From JBHHUI01 sp965248775 (lineage in GTDB: Bacteria > Chloroflexota > Anaerolineae > Anaerolineales > JBHHUI01): a stretch of 64,000 nt of DNA. Both the position numbers and the translations under genes were made by a program. How positions within the stretch are numbered: the stretch's first letter is position 1; every line of letters starts with the position of its first letter. Positions 55,671 through 64,000 of the stretch are shown one piece after another. The notes under the pieces were generated by a model. That model was not told the DNA's origin. It saw nothing but the letters and a program-made list of their open reading frames with translations, and did no database searches. The stretch is taken from positions 3,100,001 through 3,164,000 of the forward strand of contig OZ252150.1 of the NCBI GenBank assembly GCA_965248775.1. Direction: 5' to 3'.

Positions 55671-58600
55671 TTAGAGCAGCAGTGGTTGTACGTCGATGTC
55701 GTTCGGAACATTGATGACGTTTGTGAGTTGTGCCAATAGTTCGTCGCAATAGCCAGTGGTGATATTCGGGAAGTCGAGTTCGAAACGACTGCCACCGTTT
55801 TCATAAACAATGATTGAGAAGCGGTCGTTCCCCGGGAAACTTGTAAAAATACGCCAGGCCCATTTGACACGTAATTGGTAGCGATCGAACAGGCTGCTGT
55901 CTGGTCTGATCGTAACTGTGATACGAACCGGCGGTCCGTCGCGCTTTAATTCTGCGGCTTGCTCTTCGTCCAAAACGGGCGGCCCTCCGCCAGGTCCTTG
56001 CTCAATCGGCTTTCCATTTGTGGATGGCGACTGTGTTTCTGTGGATGTTTGAATTTCATCCAGAACGGTCGGTTTTTTAATGCTGGTGGTTGTGCGCTCG
56101 GCAGTTGGCTTTGTCGCTGCTTTATCGGTTTGCTCTTGTCCCCAATCGTTATCATCAAAAACAGACCAGATGTCTTCCGAGGGCTGCGCCTCGCTGCGAA
56201 TGTCGACCACCGGCTGGTTTACAACTTCCGTTTGTACGGGCGGCACTAGTTCAGGTTCGAAATTTGTCTTCTGACCAACGGGACGATTGAATTTGAGTTC
56301 ACGAGAGATATTGTTGACCAGCAGTTTGGCCTGGCCGTTGGCAGCATCTACTCTGCCGGTAACGATCACCAATTGATCCTGGGTCAGCCAGTCTTTCACT
56401 TCTGCCCAGGTTCGCGGAAACACAAGCAAGTCAATCTGACCTTGCAAGTCTTCCAGCGTGACAAAAGCCATCGATTTGCCCTTCTTCGTGATGTGCGGGC
56501 GGATGTGTTCGATAGTGCCGGCAAGGGTGACAACTTCTTCGTGATGCGCGTCGCCAAGGTCGCTGCTGTAAGCAGTGATAACATCCCGAATCTGGTCGAT
56601 GTGATCCATGAGTGGGTGATCGCTCACATATACGCCGACAAGCTCTTTCTCCCACCGGCGTAATTCGCGCGCATCCAATTCGGACACATCGGTCGGCAGT
56701 TCGATACTGCTTTCTGCCGCGTTGCCCATAGCCTCGAACATGGTGAGCTGTCCGACTTCGGCAGCTTTGTGCGTTGAAGTACTGATGCTCACAAGCTGAT
56801 CGATAGCGGCCAGAAATTGATTTCGTGACCCTAATTGTTCCAGCGCACCGACCCGAATCAGACTTTCCAGGGCGCGTTTGCCCACTTTGCGCAGGTCCAC
56901 GCGCGAGCAGAAATCGTTCAGGTCTGCGAAATGTGTTCCATCACGTCCGCGTAATATTTCGTCAACCGGGCCGCCGCCTACGTTCTTCACGGCACCCATG
57001 CCAAAACGAATCGCACTGGAATCATCTGCGTCATCTTCGATCCAGAAATCCAGCATGCTTTGATTAATACTCGGCGGGCGCACATCAATCCCCATACGAC
57101 GCGCATCAGCGACATAGAGTGCAATGCGAGTCGTATCGTTCTTTTCTGCTGTAAGCAGGGCCGTCATGTATTCAACCGGATAGTGCGTTTTCAGGTAGGC
57201 TGTTTGGACGGCGATAATGCCATAGTCGGCAGCATGAGCTTTGTTAAAACCATAGCGAGCGAATTTTTCCCATTCGGTGAAGATCGTTCGGGCAGTTTCC
57301 GTGGGTATGCCATTATTTGCAGCCCCGGCCACAAACTTTTCACGATGCTTCATGAGTTTTTCTTTGATCTTCTTGGCGATGGCTTTGCGCAGATCGTCCG
57401 ATTCGGAATTGGTGTATCCGGCCAAGTCCACCGCAGCGCGCATCAGCTGCTCCTGATACACCGGAATGCCATAAGTCTCTTTGAAGATGGGTTCAAGTGA
57501 GGGATGCAGGAATTCGAGGTCTTCTTCACCATGCATGCGGCGGATGTAGCTTGGAATAAAATCCATCGGGCCGGGGCGGAATAGCGCCACCATGGCAATG
57601 ACGTGCTCCAGCTGTTTAGGTTTCATTTGCATGATGAAACGACGCATGCCCGCACCTTCCACCTGGAAGACACCGGCGACATCGCCGCGTCCGAGCAGCT
57701 CAAATGTCTCCGGGTCGTCCGTGGGGATGGTATTGATATCCAGTTCGATCTGGTGGCGGGCTTTGATGAATTCGCAAGCCCGCGCCATCACCGTGAGGGT
57801 GCGCAGGCCAAGGAAGTCCACCTTGAGCAATCCCAGACTATCGAGGATTTCCATCTCGAATTGAGTGGTGGACTTGATTACGCTCGTGTCGGCATTGCCG
57901 GTGGGTCGGTGCAGGGGGATGTATTCGACCAGCGGCCGATCGGCGATGATTACACCCGCGGCGTGTGTGCCTGCATTGCGGAAGGCCCCTTCCAATTGGG
58001 CAGCCGTGTCGATCATCTCCCGTAAATGATCTTCAGAGTCATAGACCGCTTTGAAATCTGCTGATTCCTGCATCACATCCGTAAGCTTCACCGACTTGCC
58101 GGGGATGGCCGGGACTAACTTGGCGATGCGATCCACTTCGTTGAGGGGAATATCCAGCACGCGTCCGACGTCACGGATGGCCGCCCGTGCTTTGAGTGCG
58201 CCAAATGTGATGATCTGCGCGACGCGGTCTTCGCCATATTTCTCGGCGGTATAGCTCAACAATTCATGGCGGCGATCATCCTGAAAATCCAGATCAATGT
58301 CAGGCATTGAGATACGGTCCGGGTTCAGGAAGCGTTCAAAGATCAGGCCATGTTCCAAGGGCTCGACCATGGTGATGTCGAGCGTGTATGCGACGATTGA
58401 ACCCGCTGCTGAGCCGCGCGCGTTATACCAGATGTTACGTTGCTTCGAGAAATCACACAGGTCATGGACGATGAGGAAATAGCTGTCGAACCCCATCTGG
58501 TTAATGATGCCTAGTTCATATTCGAGACGTTCGCGTATTTCGCGTTCATCTGCCCGATCGCCATATTTCTCGTGCAATCCCTGCTCGCACAAGTGTCGCA

Positions 58601-59489
58601 AATAGCTGGCTGGATCGAAACCTTCCGGACCATCGAAGTGAGGCAACCGATAGCCGTCGAAATCCAAATTGACATTGCAGCGTTCCGCGATCAGGAGCGT
58701 GTTTTCCAATGCGCCCGGTACGTTGCCGAAAAGAGTCGCCATTTCATCAGCCGAGCGCAAGTAATACGAATCGTTGTTCATGCGCATGCGTTTGCGGTCG
58801 CTGACGAGGCTGTTGGTCTGAATGCACAACAACACATCGTGCAGGCGGGAATCTTCGCGACGAACGTAATGTGTGTCGTTGGTGGCGATAAATTGAGCGT
58901 CGTAGCGCCCGGCCAGATCGATCAGCTGTTTATTGACTTCATTGAGTTCGGGGATTTCGTGATCTTGTAACTCGAAGAAAAAGTTATCAGGTCCAAAGAC
59001 CTGATAGTAATAATCAAGCAGCTTGTGAGCATCCTCTGTGCGGCCATCCATCAGAGCCTGTGGGATTTCGGAGGCCAGGCAGCCGGTTGAGCAAATCAGG
59101 CCTTCGGCATGGGCGGCAAGGAAATCATGGTCTACCCGCGGCCGATAATAGAACCCTTCCAACTGGGAGGCTGTCGCGATTTTGAGCAGGTTCTGATAGC
59201 CGGTCTGGTTCTCGGCGAGCAGCAGCAGGTGGAAGCGGCGGCTGTCAAGCTTTGCCTCCCGGTCGGTCATGCCGCGCGTCGCCATGTAGCTTTCCATGCC
59301 GATCACCGGATGAACTTCTTCTGCTTTGCACGCCCGATAGAAGGCAATCGCGCCATATAACGCGCCGTGGTCTGTCAGTGCCAGGGCGGGCATGCCGAAC
59401 TCTTTGGCGCGCGCGACTAGCTTTTTTACATTAGACAGGCCATCCAGTAAAGAATAGGCGCTATGGTTGTGAAGATGGACAAACGACAT
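55671..59489 (-). CDS. dnaE: DNA polymerase III alpha subunit
   Basis: 1272 residues. PHP domain (SFVHLHNHSAYSLLDGLSN at the N-terminus), polymerase palm with the catalytic aspartates PDIDLDFQDDRR (near 400), finger motifs (FQVEGAGMRRFIMQMKPKQ, RPGPMDFIPSYIRR), tandem helix-hairpin-helix, and OB fold (VVTLAGTIEHIRPHITKKGK near 1000). After a low-complexity linker the last 110 residues form an extra folded tail of unknown role. It is convergent with the mutase gene. Confidence 0.97.
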   Translation of the reverse strand: MSFVHLHNHSAYSLLDGLSNVKKLVARAKEFGMPALALTDHGALYGAIAFYRACKAEEVHPVIGMESYMATRGMTDREAKLDSRRFHLLLLAENQTGYQNLLKIATASQLEGFYYRPRVDHDFLAAHAEGLICSTGCLASEIPQALMDGRTEDAHKLLDYYYQVFGPDNFFFELQDHEIPELNEVNKQLIDLAGRYDAQFIATNDTHYVRREDSRLHDVLLCIQTNSLVSDRKRMRMNNDSYYLRSADEMATLFGNVPGALENTLLIAERCNVNLDFDGYRLPHFDGPEGFDPASYLRHLCEQGLHEKYGDRADEREIRERLEYELGIINQMGFDSYFLIVHDLCDFSKQRNIWYNARGSAAGSIVAYTLDITMVEPLEHGLIFERFLNPDRISMPDIDLDFQDDRRHELLSYTAEKYGEDRVAQIITFGALKARAAIRDVGRVLDIPLNEVDRIAKLVPAIPGKSVKLTDVMQESADFKAVYDSEDHLREMIDTAAQLEGAFRNAGTHAAGVIIADRPLVEYIPLHRPTGNADTSVIKSTTQFEMEILDSLGLLKVDFLGLRTLTVMARACEFIKARHQIELDINTIPTDDPETFELLGRGDVAGVFQVEGAGMRRFIMQMKPKQLEHVIAMVALFRPGPMDFIPSYIRRMHGEEDLEFLHPSLEPIFKETYGIPVYQEQLMRAAVDLAGYTNSESDDLRKAIAKKIKEKLMKHREKFVAGAANNGIPTETARTIFTEWEKFARYGFNKAHAADYGIIAVQTAYLKTHYPVEYMTALLTAEKNDTTRIALYVADARRMGIDVRPPSINQSMLDFWIEDDADDSSAIRFGMGAVKNVGGGPVDEILRGRDGTHFADLNDFCSRVDLRKVGKRALESLIRVGALEQLGSRNQFLAAIDQLVSISTSTHKAAEVGQLTMFEAMGNAAESSIELPTDVSELDARELRRWEKELVGVYVSDHPLMDHIDQIRDVITAYSSDLGDAHHEEVVTLAGTIEHIRPHITKKGKSMAFVTLEDLQGQIDLLVFPRTWAEVKDWLTQDQLVIVTGRVDAANGQAKLLVNNISRELKFNRPVGQKTNFEPELVPPVQTEVVNQPVVDIRSEAQPSEDIWSVFDDNDWGQEQTDKAATKPTAERTTTSIKKPTVLDEIQTSTETQSPSTNGKPIEQGPGGGPPVLDEEQAAELKRDGPPVRITVTIRPDSSLFDRYQLRVKWAWRIFTSFPGNDRFSIIVYENGGSRFELDFPNITTGYCDELLAQLTNVINVPNDIDVQPLLL

Positions 59490-59693
59490 GCAGCGTGAAT
59501 GCTCCGTGGTCTAATTCTATAGAATCTTGTGGGCGGCTGCTAGGGAAATAACAGCCGGTGGCGCGGCATTCGAGATGCGTTGCACTTTACTTAGGCTTTG
59601 TTGTAATTTGAAGGCTGCCGGGGGAAGACAACAATTGGATTATATCGCAACGCAAACAAGTTGAGCAAATGTTCTATAACGCAATCGAGTATT

Positions 59694-59975
59694 TTAAGAT
59701 TGGCCGCGTTGCGACGAGTACAGCAAAGCCGCGATAAGCGTTGTTGAGTCACGGATCTCGTTCCATCCAATCATTGCGAGTAGCTCGACAAAAGGAAGTT
59801 TCACGACTTCAATGTCTTCGTCAGCGTCCTTCGGGAGCGGGGCAGACGAAAGACCCGTGGCGAGGAATAAGTGCATCAGTTCCGAAGAATATCCGGGTGC
59901 CAGGGTAATTTCGACTCCACAACCATCACACCAGACCGTGTCGTGGCTTGGTTTCAGCGTTCACCTCGTTCATCA
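59694..59975 (-). pseudogene. NUDIX hydrolase remnant
   Basis: A minus-strand frame with GVEITLAPGYSSELMHLFLATGLSS, DADEDIEVVKLPFVELLAMI and STTLIALL, the C-terminal half of ADP-ribose pyrophosphatase-like NUDIX enzymes. The NUDIX box and start are absent and the frame is closed by a stop near 59980, so it is a decayed fragment. Confidence 0.55.
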
Positions 59976-59993
59976 TCTGTGATCTGTTCCGCT

Positions 59994-60503
59994 TCAGCCT
60001 GTACCCGTACGAGATGATGCGGGCCGGCTAGCTTCATCCTCGCTCAGGCTGAGTATGTAGCGCAAGACTCCCGAGAGGGTCATATCGCCCAGGATGCGCC
60101 CCTCGTCGTCCACGACCGGGACGGCGAGGAGGTCCATCTCGAGCATGAGTCGCAGAGCGCGGTCAAGCAGGTCGTCCGCCTGTACCGCGGCCTCCATGCT
60201 ATCAGGACGAATGGTGTCCTTGGCTGTGCCTGCCCGCATAAGTTCAGCTAGCCGCAGGAGGCGATTCCGCGAGTGGGATGGCCCGGACAACGCCGTTCCC
60301 AGGCGCACCTGCGCACAGAGCAGCAGGTCTCTACGGGTGATCACTCCCAGCAGCTGCGCAGCCCGGTTGATGACGAAGATGCCTCGCAGCCAGGATTCTT
60401 CGCTGAAACGGCGCAGCACGTCTTCCAGAGGCTCATGCGAGTAGACAATCATGGAGAGCGTTTCCTTTGGGTCGAATACGTCTTGCACGCGAATGGGTTT
60501 CAT
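59994..60503 (-). CDS. Tandem CBS-domain protein
   Basis: 169 residues with two CBS motifs (MIVYSHEPLEDVLRRFSEESWLRGIFVIN and DLLDRALRLMLEMDLLAVPVVDDEGRILGDMTLS). CBS pairs bind adenine nucleotides and regulate transporters or enzymes. Its ATG overlaps the stop of the PII-like gene (ATGA), so it is translated with it. Both lie behind antiporter genes, which suggests a regulatory role on ion transport. Confidence 0.88.
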   Translation of the reverse strand: MKPIRVQDVFDPKETLSMIVYSHEPLEDVLRRFSEESWLRGIFVINRAAQLLGVITRRDLLLCAQVRLGTALSGPSHSRNRLLRLAELMRAGTAKDTIRPDSMEAAVQADDLLDRALRLMLEMDLLAVPVVDDEGRILGDMTLSGVLRYILSLSEDEASRPASSRTGTG

Positions 60504-60862
60504 GTTTCCTCCGGGTCTCGTTTCTCCAGCCCCAACACGCGGCTCACTGGCACGACAAATAGCAGACCGGTGTGGTGGCGAGAGAAATCGCCGGCGATAC
60601 GCTCCGTTGCGGCGATGACTTGTTCCAGCGTGGCCTCGTCTTCGATGACGGTGAAGAGCGTGCGGTGATGCAGCTCCTGGCTGGCAAAGAAGTCGCGCAG
60701 GGACGGTAACAGAGGCAGGTCATCCCGTACCGCGCTGCGCACACGTCCCAAGCCGGTGCTCTCCAGAATAGTCACGCCCGGGGCCCCGGCCGCTTCCCAA
60801 GCGTCCAGGATGTCGGGGCATTGCTCCAGATTGTTTAGCACGCAAACTAACATATGGGCCAT
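60500..60862 (-). CDS. PII-like signalling protein
   Basis: 120 residues from ATG 60862 (AAAGGAG upstream). MAHMLVCVLNNLEQCPDILDAWEAAGAPGVTILESTGLGR is the beta-alpha-beta start of PII/CutA-like trimeric proteins, and LFVVPVSRVLGLEKRD is the end. It lacks the classic uridylated T-loop tyrosine, so nucleotide or ion sensing is by inference. It lies in the same operon as the antiporter and CBS genes. Confidence 0.75.
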   Translation of the reverse strand: MAHMLVCVLNNLEQCPDILDAWEAAGAPGVTILESTGLGRVRSAVRDDLPLLPSLRDFFASQELHHRTLFTVIEDEATLEQVIAATERIAGDFSRHHTGLLFVVPVSRVLGLEKRDPEET

Positions 60863-60918
60863 AGTAGGCTCCTTTCTCGGACAGATAGTTTCTTCATCAA
60901 GTAGCATCCCCGGGCTAG

Positions 60919-62373
60919 TACTACAGTTGTAGATAAATGTGGTATCGTTTGGCTCCGACAAGGGGGCGAAGATACCAATGACAAACGGACGTGTTGATAA
61001 TGGCATAACCGATCTGGCCGTCGTGCAGGGCTGGGCCGATGCACTGCTGGAAGTCGCACAACGCATTGGCGCGCGGTTCGCCCGGGCGGAAGCGCGGGAG
61101 CAAGCGCTGGGCTATTTGCGCGGGTTGCTGAGCAATGCAGAGCGCAAGCACAGCTGGCAGCTGGCGGAGGCGCTCGGACAGCCGACGCCCTACGGCCTGC
61201 AACATCTGCTCGGGCGGGCGCTGTGGGACGCCGACCAGGTGCGCGATGACCTGCAACAATATGTGCGCGATTATCTGAGCGATGCCACAGCGGTCCTGAT
61301 CGTCGACGAAACGGGGTTCGTCAAGAAGGGTCGTCACTCCGCAGGTGTCGCCCGGCAGTACAGCGGCACTGCCGGGCGCGTCGAGAACTCTCAGGTCGGG
61401 GTCTTCCTGGCGTATGCGGGTGGCGCGGGGCACACCTTGATTGACCGCGAACTTTACTTGCCCAAGGAGTGGACCAACGACCCGGTGCGCTGTGCGAGTG
61501 TCGGTATCCCCGCGGACCGCGCGTTTGCGACCAAACCAGCGCTGGCGCGGCAGATGCTGGCGCGGGCGCTGGACACCGGCCTGCCGGCGGCGTGGGTGAC
61601 GGGCGACTCTGTCTATGGCGACGACCGCCGCCTGCGTCTGTGGCTGGAAGAGCGAGAACGGGCCTACGCGCTGGCCGTTTCGGGCAAGGAGTACGTCTGG
61701 ATTGGTTTCAAACAGCACCGCGTCAAGCAAGTGCTGGCCACCTTGCCTGCCGAAGATTGGATACGACTGAGCGCCGGCGCTGGGGCCAAAGGTCCACGCG
61801 GATACGACTGGCATCTGCTGCCGCTCAACCCACCCATGCAAGCGAGCTGGGGGCGCTGGCTGCTGATACGGCGCAAAATCGAAGACCTGCATGAACTGAC
61901 AGCCTTCGTGGTCTTCGCGCCACAGGAAACCACGCTGGAAGACATGGTGCGCGTGGCCGGCAGCCGTTGGGCGATTGAAGTGACCTTCGAGGCTGCCAAG
62001 GGTGAAGTCGGATTGGATCAATATGAAGTGCGCAGTTGGACCGGTTGGTATCGCCATACCACTCTGGCGATGTGGGCGCATGCTTATCTGGCCGCGATAC
62101 GAACGACCACGCCAAGCCACGAAGCGCTGAAAAAGGGGGCGTTGTTGTCAGCGACGCGCAACAGTCTTGCGGCGTTCAAGCACCGCCGCGGCCTCTCGTG
62201 CGGTTGAGTGTGGCCGAAATCCGGCGATTGCTCTGGCGTCTAGTGTTGCGCGTGCAGCAGACCGCTCAGGAGATCCTCGCCTGGTCGCATTGGCGTCGCC
62301 ATCATCAGGCCGTCGCCAGGTTCTATCATTACAAACGTCGTGGTGCATCACTCATTTATCTACAACTGTAGTA
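60919..62373 (+). mobile_element. IS701-family insertion sequence no. 3
   Basis: The ends are TACTACAGTTGTAGATAAATG and its complement at 62373, with the 4-bp duplication CTAG at 60915-60918 and 62374-62377, typical for IS701. It entered between the antiporter stop codon and the PII-like gene start; the TAG stop of the antiporter lies in the duplication. Confidence 0.9.
60978..62371 (+). pseudogene. IS701-family transposase, frameshifted near the C-terminus
   Basis: Start ATG 60978. The catalytic parts TAVLIVDETGFVKKGRHS, AAWVTGDSVYGDDRRLR and RWAIEVTFEAAKGEVGLDQYEVRSWTGW are intact in one frame to 62207. The last 50 residues (RLSVAEIRRLLWRLVL to LIYLQL) follow in another frame after loss of one base. 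It may be active despite the shortened tail. Confidence 0.8.
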
Positions 62374-63591
62374 CTAGGCGCCGGGGGCCTCAACCGACTC
62401 CGGTCGGCCGCTGGTCTTTGGGTAGAGCGCGCGCAGCATGATGGGGGTGAGCAGTGTTGTCGCCAGTATCATGAGCACCACGCTGGCGAAGACCTCTTCG
62501 CCAATCAGGCCGGCGTTCAGCCCCACGGCAGCCACAATGAGCCCGACCTCGCCGCGGGAGGTCATGCCTACCCCCATCCGCAAGGCCTCGCCGTTGGAGA
62601 AGCCCCCCAGGCGAGCGCCAATCCCGGAGCCGACCACCTTGGAGAGCACGGCCACGACGATGATGAGCAGCGCGAAGGGCAGGCCGCCAATACCCAGCGT
62701 GCGGACGTTGGCCTCCAGGCCGATGTTGACAAAGAAGACCGGCACCAGCCACACGTAAGCCAGGGTGTACATCTCCCGCTCGATGGTCTGGCGCAGCGGC
62801 GTGCGGGCGAAGAGCAGCCCGGCCAGGAAAGCTCCGGTGATGGCCGCCACGCCCCCCAGGGCTTCGGCCGCCCAGGCGTAGAACAGGATGACCACTACCA
62901 CTAGGCCCATCGTCCCCTTGCTGATGGGGAGCCGATCTATCAAAGCGCTTAGGCGCGGAATGAACCGTGCCCCCAGCCAAGTGGCCAGGCCCAGAAAAGC
63001 GGCCATCTTTAGCAGCACCCACAAAACGGCGGCACCTCCGCCCCCGCCGCCCACTAGGGCAATAAAGATTGAGAGCAGCAGAATCACCAACACGTCGTCC
63101 ACTATAGCCGCGCCCAGCAGAGTCACGCCCACCCGGCTGCGCAATACCCCCAGTTCCATTAGAGTCTGGGCCGAGATGCTGACGCTGGTGGCAGCCAGCA
63201 CCAGGCCGATGAGGATGCTGGCTTGCAGTTCAAAGCCAAAGGGCAGCGTCACCGCTACCCCCAGAGCCACCGGTGCTGCCACACCCATGATCCCGGCTAA
63301 CACCGCCGGCCGCCCGGCGCGTACCATCGCATCGAAGTCCACCTCCAGACCGGCGATGAACATCAGAAACAGAACGCCCAAATGGGCCAGCTGGCTGATG
63401 GTCTCCCCCAGATGTTCCTCGCCGAACACCGGCCAGTGCAGCATGTCCAGCAGCGTGGGGCCCAGGAGCAGGCCAGCCAGCAGCTCACCCAGGACGGCAG
63501 GCTGCCCCATGCGGGCGCTCAGGTATCCGGCCCCCTTGGCAGCCACGACGATGAAGGCCAGGGCCAGCAGGAATTGCAGCAGTGGATCCAC
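62374..63591 (-). CDS. CPA2-family cation:proton antiporter
   Basis: 405 residues with about 12 helices. Family motifs are LSARMGQPAVLGELLAGLLLGP, LFLMFIAGLEVDF and ATSVSISAQTLMELG near the ion path, and SRGEVGLIVAAVGLNAG. No C-terminal TrkA-N or RCK regulatory domain is present; the PII-like and CBS proteins downstream may take that role. Likely exchanges Na+ or K+ for H+. A paralogue ends 20 bp upstream. Confidence 0.9.
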   Translation of the reverse strand: MDPLLQFLLALAFIVVAAKGAGYLSARMGQPAVLGELLAGLLLGPTLLDMLHWPVFGEEHLGETISQLAHLGVLFLMFIAGLEVDFDAMVRAGRPAVLAGIMGVAAPVALGVAVTLPFGFELQASILIGLVLAATSVSISAQTLMELGVLRSRVGVTLLGAAIVDDVLVILLLSIFIALVGGGGGGAAVLWVLLKMAAFLGLATWLGARFIPRLSALIDRLPISKGTMGLVVVVILFYAWAAEALGGVAAITGAFLAGLLFARTPLRQTIEREMYTLAYVWLVPVFFVNIGLEANVRTLGIGGLPFALLIIVVAVLSKVVGSGIGARLGGFSNGEALRMGVGMTSRGEVGLIVAAVGLNAGLIGEEVFASVVLMILATTLLTPIMLRALYPKTSGRPESVEAPGA

Positions 63592-63611
63592 TTACTCACG
63601 CTCCTTATGTG

Positions 63612-64000
63612 TCACGGTTGCTCTCCTTCGGAGGATATGCCAGCTGGCGGATCGACTGGCCGCAGGCTGGGTTGGGCAAACAGGGCGCGCAGCAGCAGCG
63701 GAGTGACTAAGGTGGTAAAGATGACCATGATCACCACCGTGGCGAAGATTTCCGGCCCTATCAAGCCCTCTAGCAGCCCCAGGTCAGCGACGATCAGCGC
63801 AACTTCGGCGCGCGGAACCATCCCGGCCCCCAAGCGCAGCGCCTCCTGGGTGGAGAAGCCACCCAGGCGCGCGCCCAGGCCGCTGCCCACGATCTTGCTA
63901 AGGACGGCCACCAGACAGATCACGACTACGAAAATCCACGAACCGGTGCCCAATTCCCGCGCATTCACCTCCAGCCCGATGTTGACGAAGAAGATCGGCA
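63612..64000 (-). CDS. CPA2-family cation:proton antiporter, partial (5' end outside window)
   Basis: The last 129 residues of a paralogue of the preceding antiporter: PIFFVNIGLEVNARELG, LVAVLSKIVGSGLGARLGGFS, VPRAEVALIVADLG and VTPLLLRALFAQP. The two genes form a tandem operon on the minus strand and may form heteromeric transporters. The start lies beyond position 64000. Confidence 0.88.
   Translation of the reverse strand, partial: PIFFVNIGLEVNARELGTGSWIFVVVICLVAVLSKIVGSGLGARLGGFSTQEALRLGAGMVPRAEVALIVADLGLLEGLIGPEIFATVVIMVIFTTLVTPLLLRALFAQPSLRPVDPPAGISSEGEQP

Noticed and set aside
1..64000. CRISPR arrays, rRNA or tRNA genes
   Set aside because: No regularly spaced direct repeats, no rRNA-like stretch and no cloverleaf with CCA-type context were seen on reading both strands. 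A computed scan would settle this.

Overview
The window is bacterial chromosome at its core. The protein flavour (stand-alone methylmalonyl-CoA mutase catalytic subunit, family-39-type membrane glycosyltransferase, paired CNNM/CBS proteins, many different insertion sequences) resembles environmental Chloroflexota such as Anaerolineae. That placement is inference, because no rRNA or tRNA gene was found to anchor it. The DNA is moderately GC-rich, with AT-richer islands.

Layout. Positions 1-15,950 are mostly housekeeping: the 3' end of uvrC, a frameshifted membrane glycosyltransferase, an ABC exporter pair, a phosphodiesterase, murJ, a methyltransferase, a VOC protein, a sortase, the prfA-prmC-tsaC-type cluster and a GT4 glycosyltransferase. 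Positions 16,000-41,000 are an accessory zone packed with IS110, IS3, ISNCY (ISDol1-like), IS1 (two copies), IS701-like, IS982, ISAzo13 and IS4 elements and the genes they broke. Among these are a nucleoside 2-deoxyribosyltransferase-like gene, an SDR dehydrogenase, a small membrane protein and a SHOCT protein. The survivors are Fic, AraC, cupin, Rieske oxygenase, MetE-like and pentapeptide lipoprotein genes. Positions 41,000-59,500 return to core-type genes: two CNNM/CBS proteins, a sirtuin, a hydrolase, PhyH, a 3-hydroxyisobutyrate-dehydrogenase-like protein, MerR/SRPBCC, methylmalonyl-CoA mutase and dnaE. They are interrupted by IS701 and IS1182. Positions 59,700-64,000 hold a minus-strand cluster of two CPA2 antiporters, a PII-like protein and a CBS protein, with another IS701 inside.

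Main discovery. Within 16.5-30.3 kb, four transposase genes and one intergenic miniature repeat carry short extra segments, mostly 24-30 bp and palindromic. In two places one such segment sits in the loop of another, giving 54 bp in all. The best proof is internal. An 88-bp miniature repeat at 1589-1676 has an inverted copy at 17301-17468 that becomes exactly 88 bp, gap-free, once a 26-bp and a 54-bp segment are removed. One 28-bp segment is identical at 17417-17444 and 23362-23389. Removing the segments restores the reading frame in the ISDol1-like, IS701-like and IS982 transposases. No target duplication is visible at the filled and empty sites. I know no named family that matches; Rickettsia palindromic elements, REP sequences and yeast mitochondrial byp hairpins are the nearest conceptual analogues. 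They may be a mobile hairpin family or the scars of an unknown process that hits transposons.

Several IS insertions can be reversed on paper: IS3 in the deoxyribosyltransferase-like gene (an independent decayed copy at 32250-32423 shows the empty site), IS1182 in the SRPBCC gene, and the IS701-like element in a membrane-protein gene.
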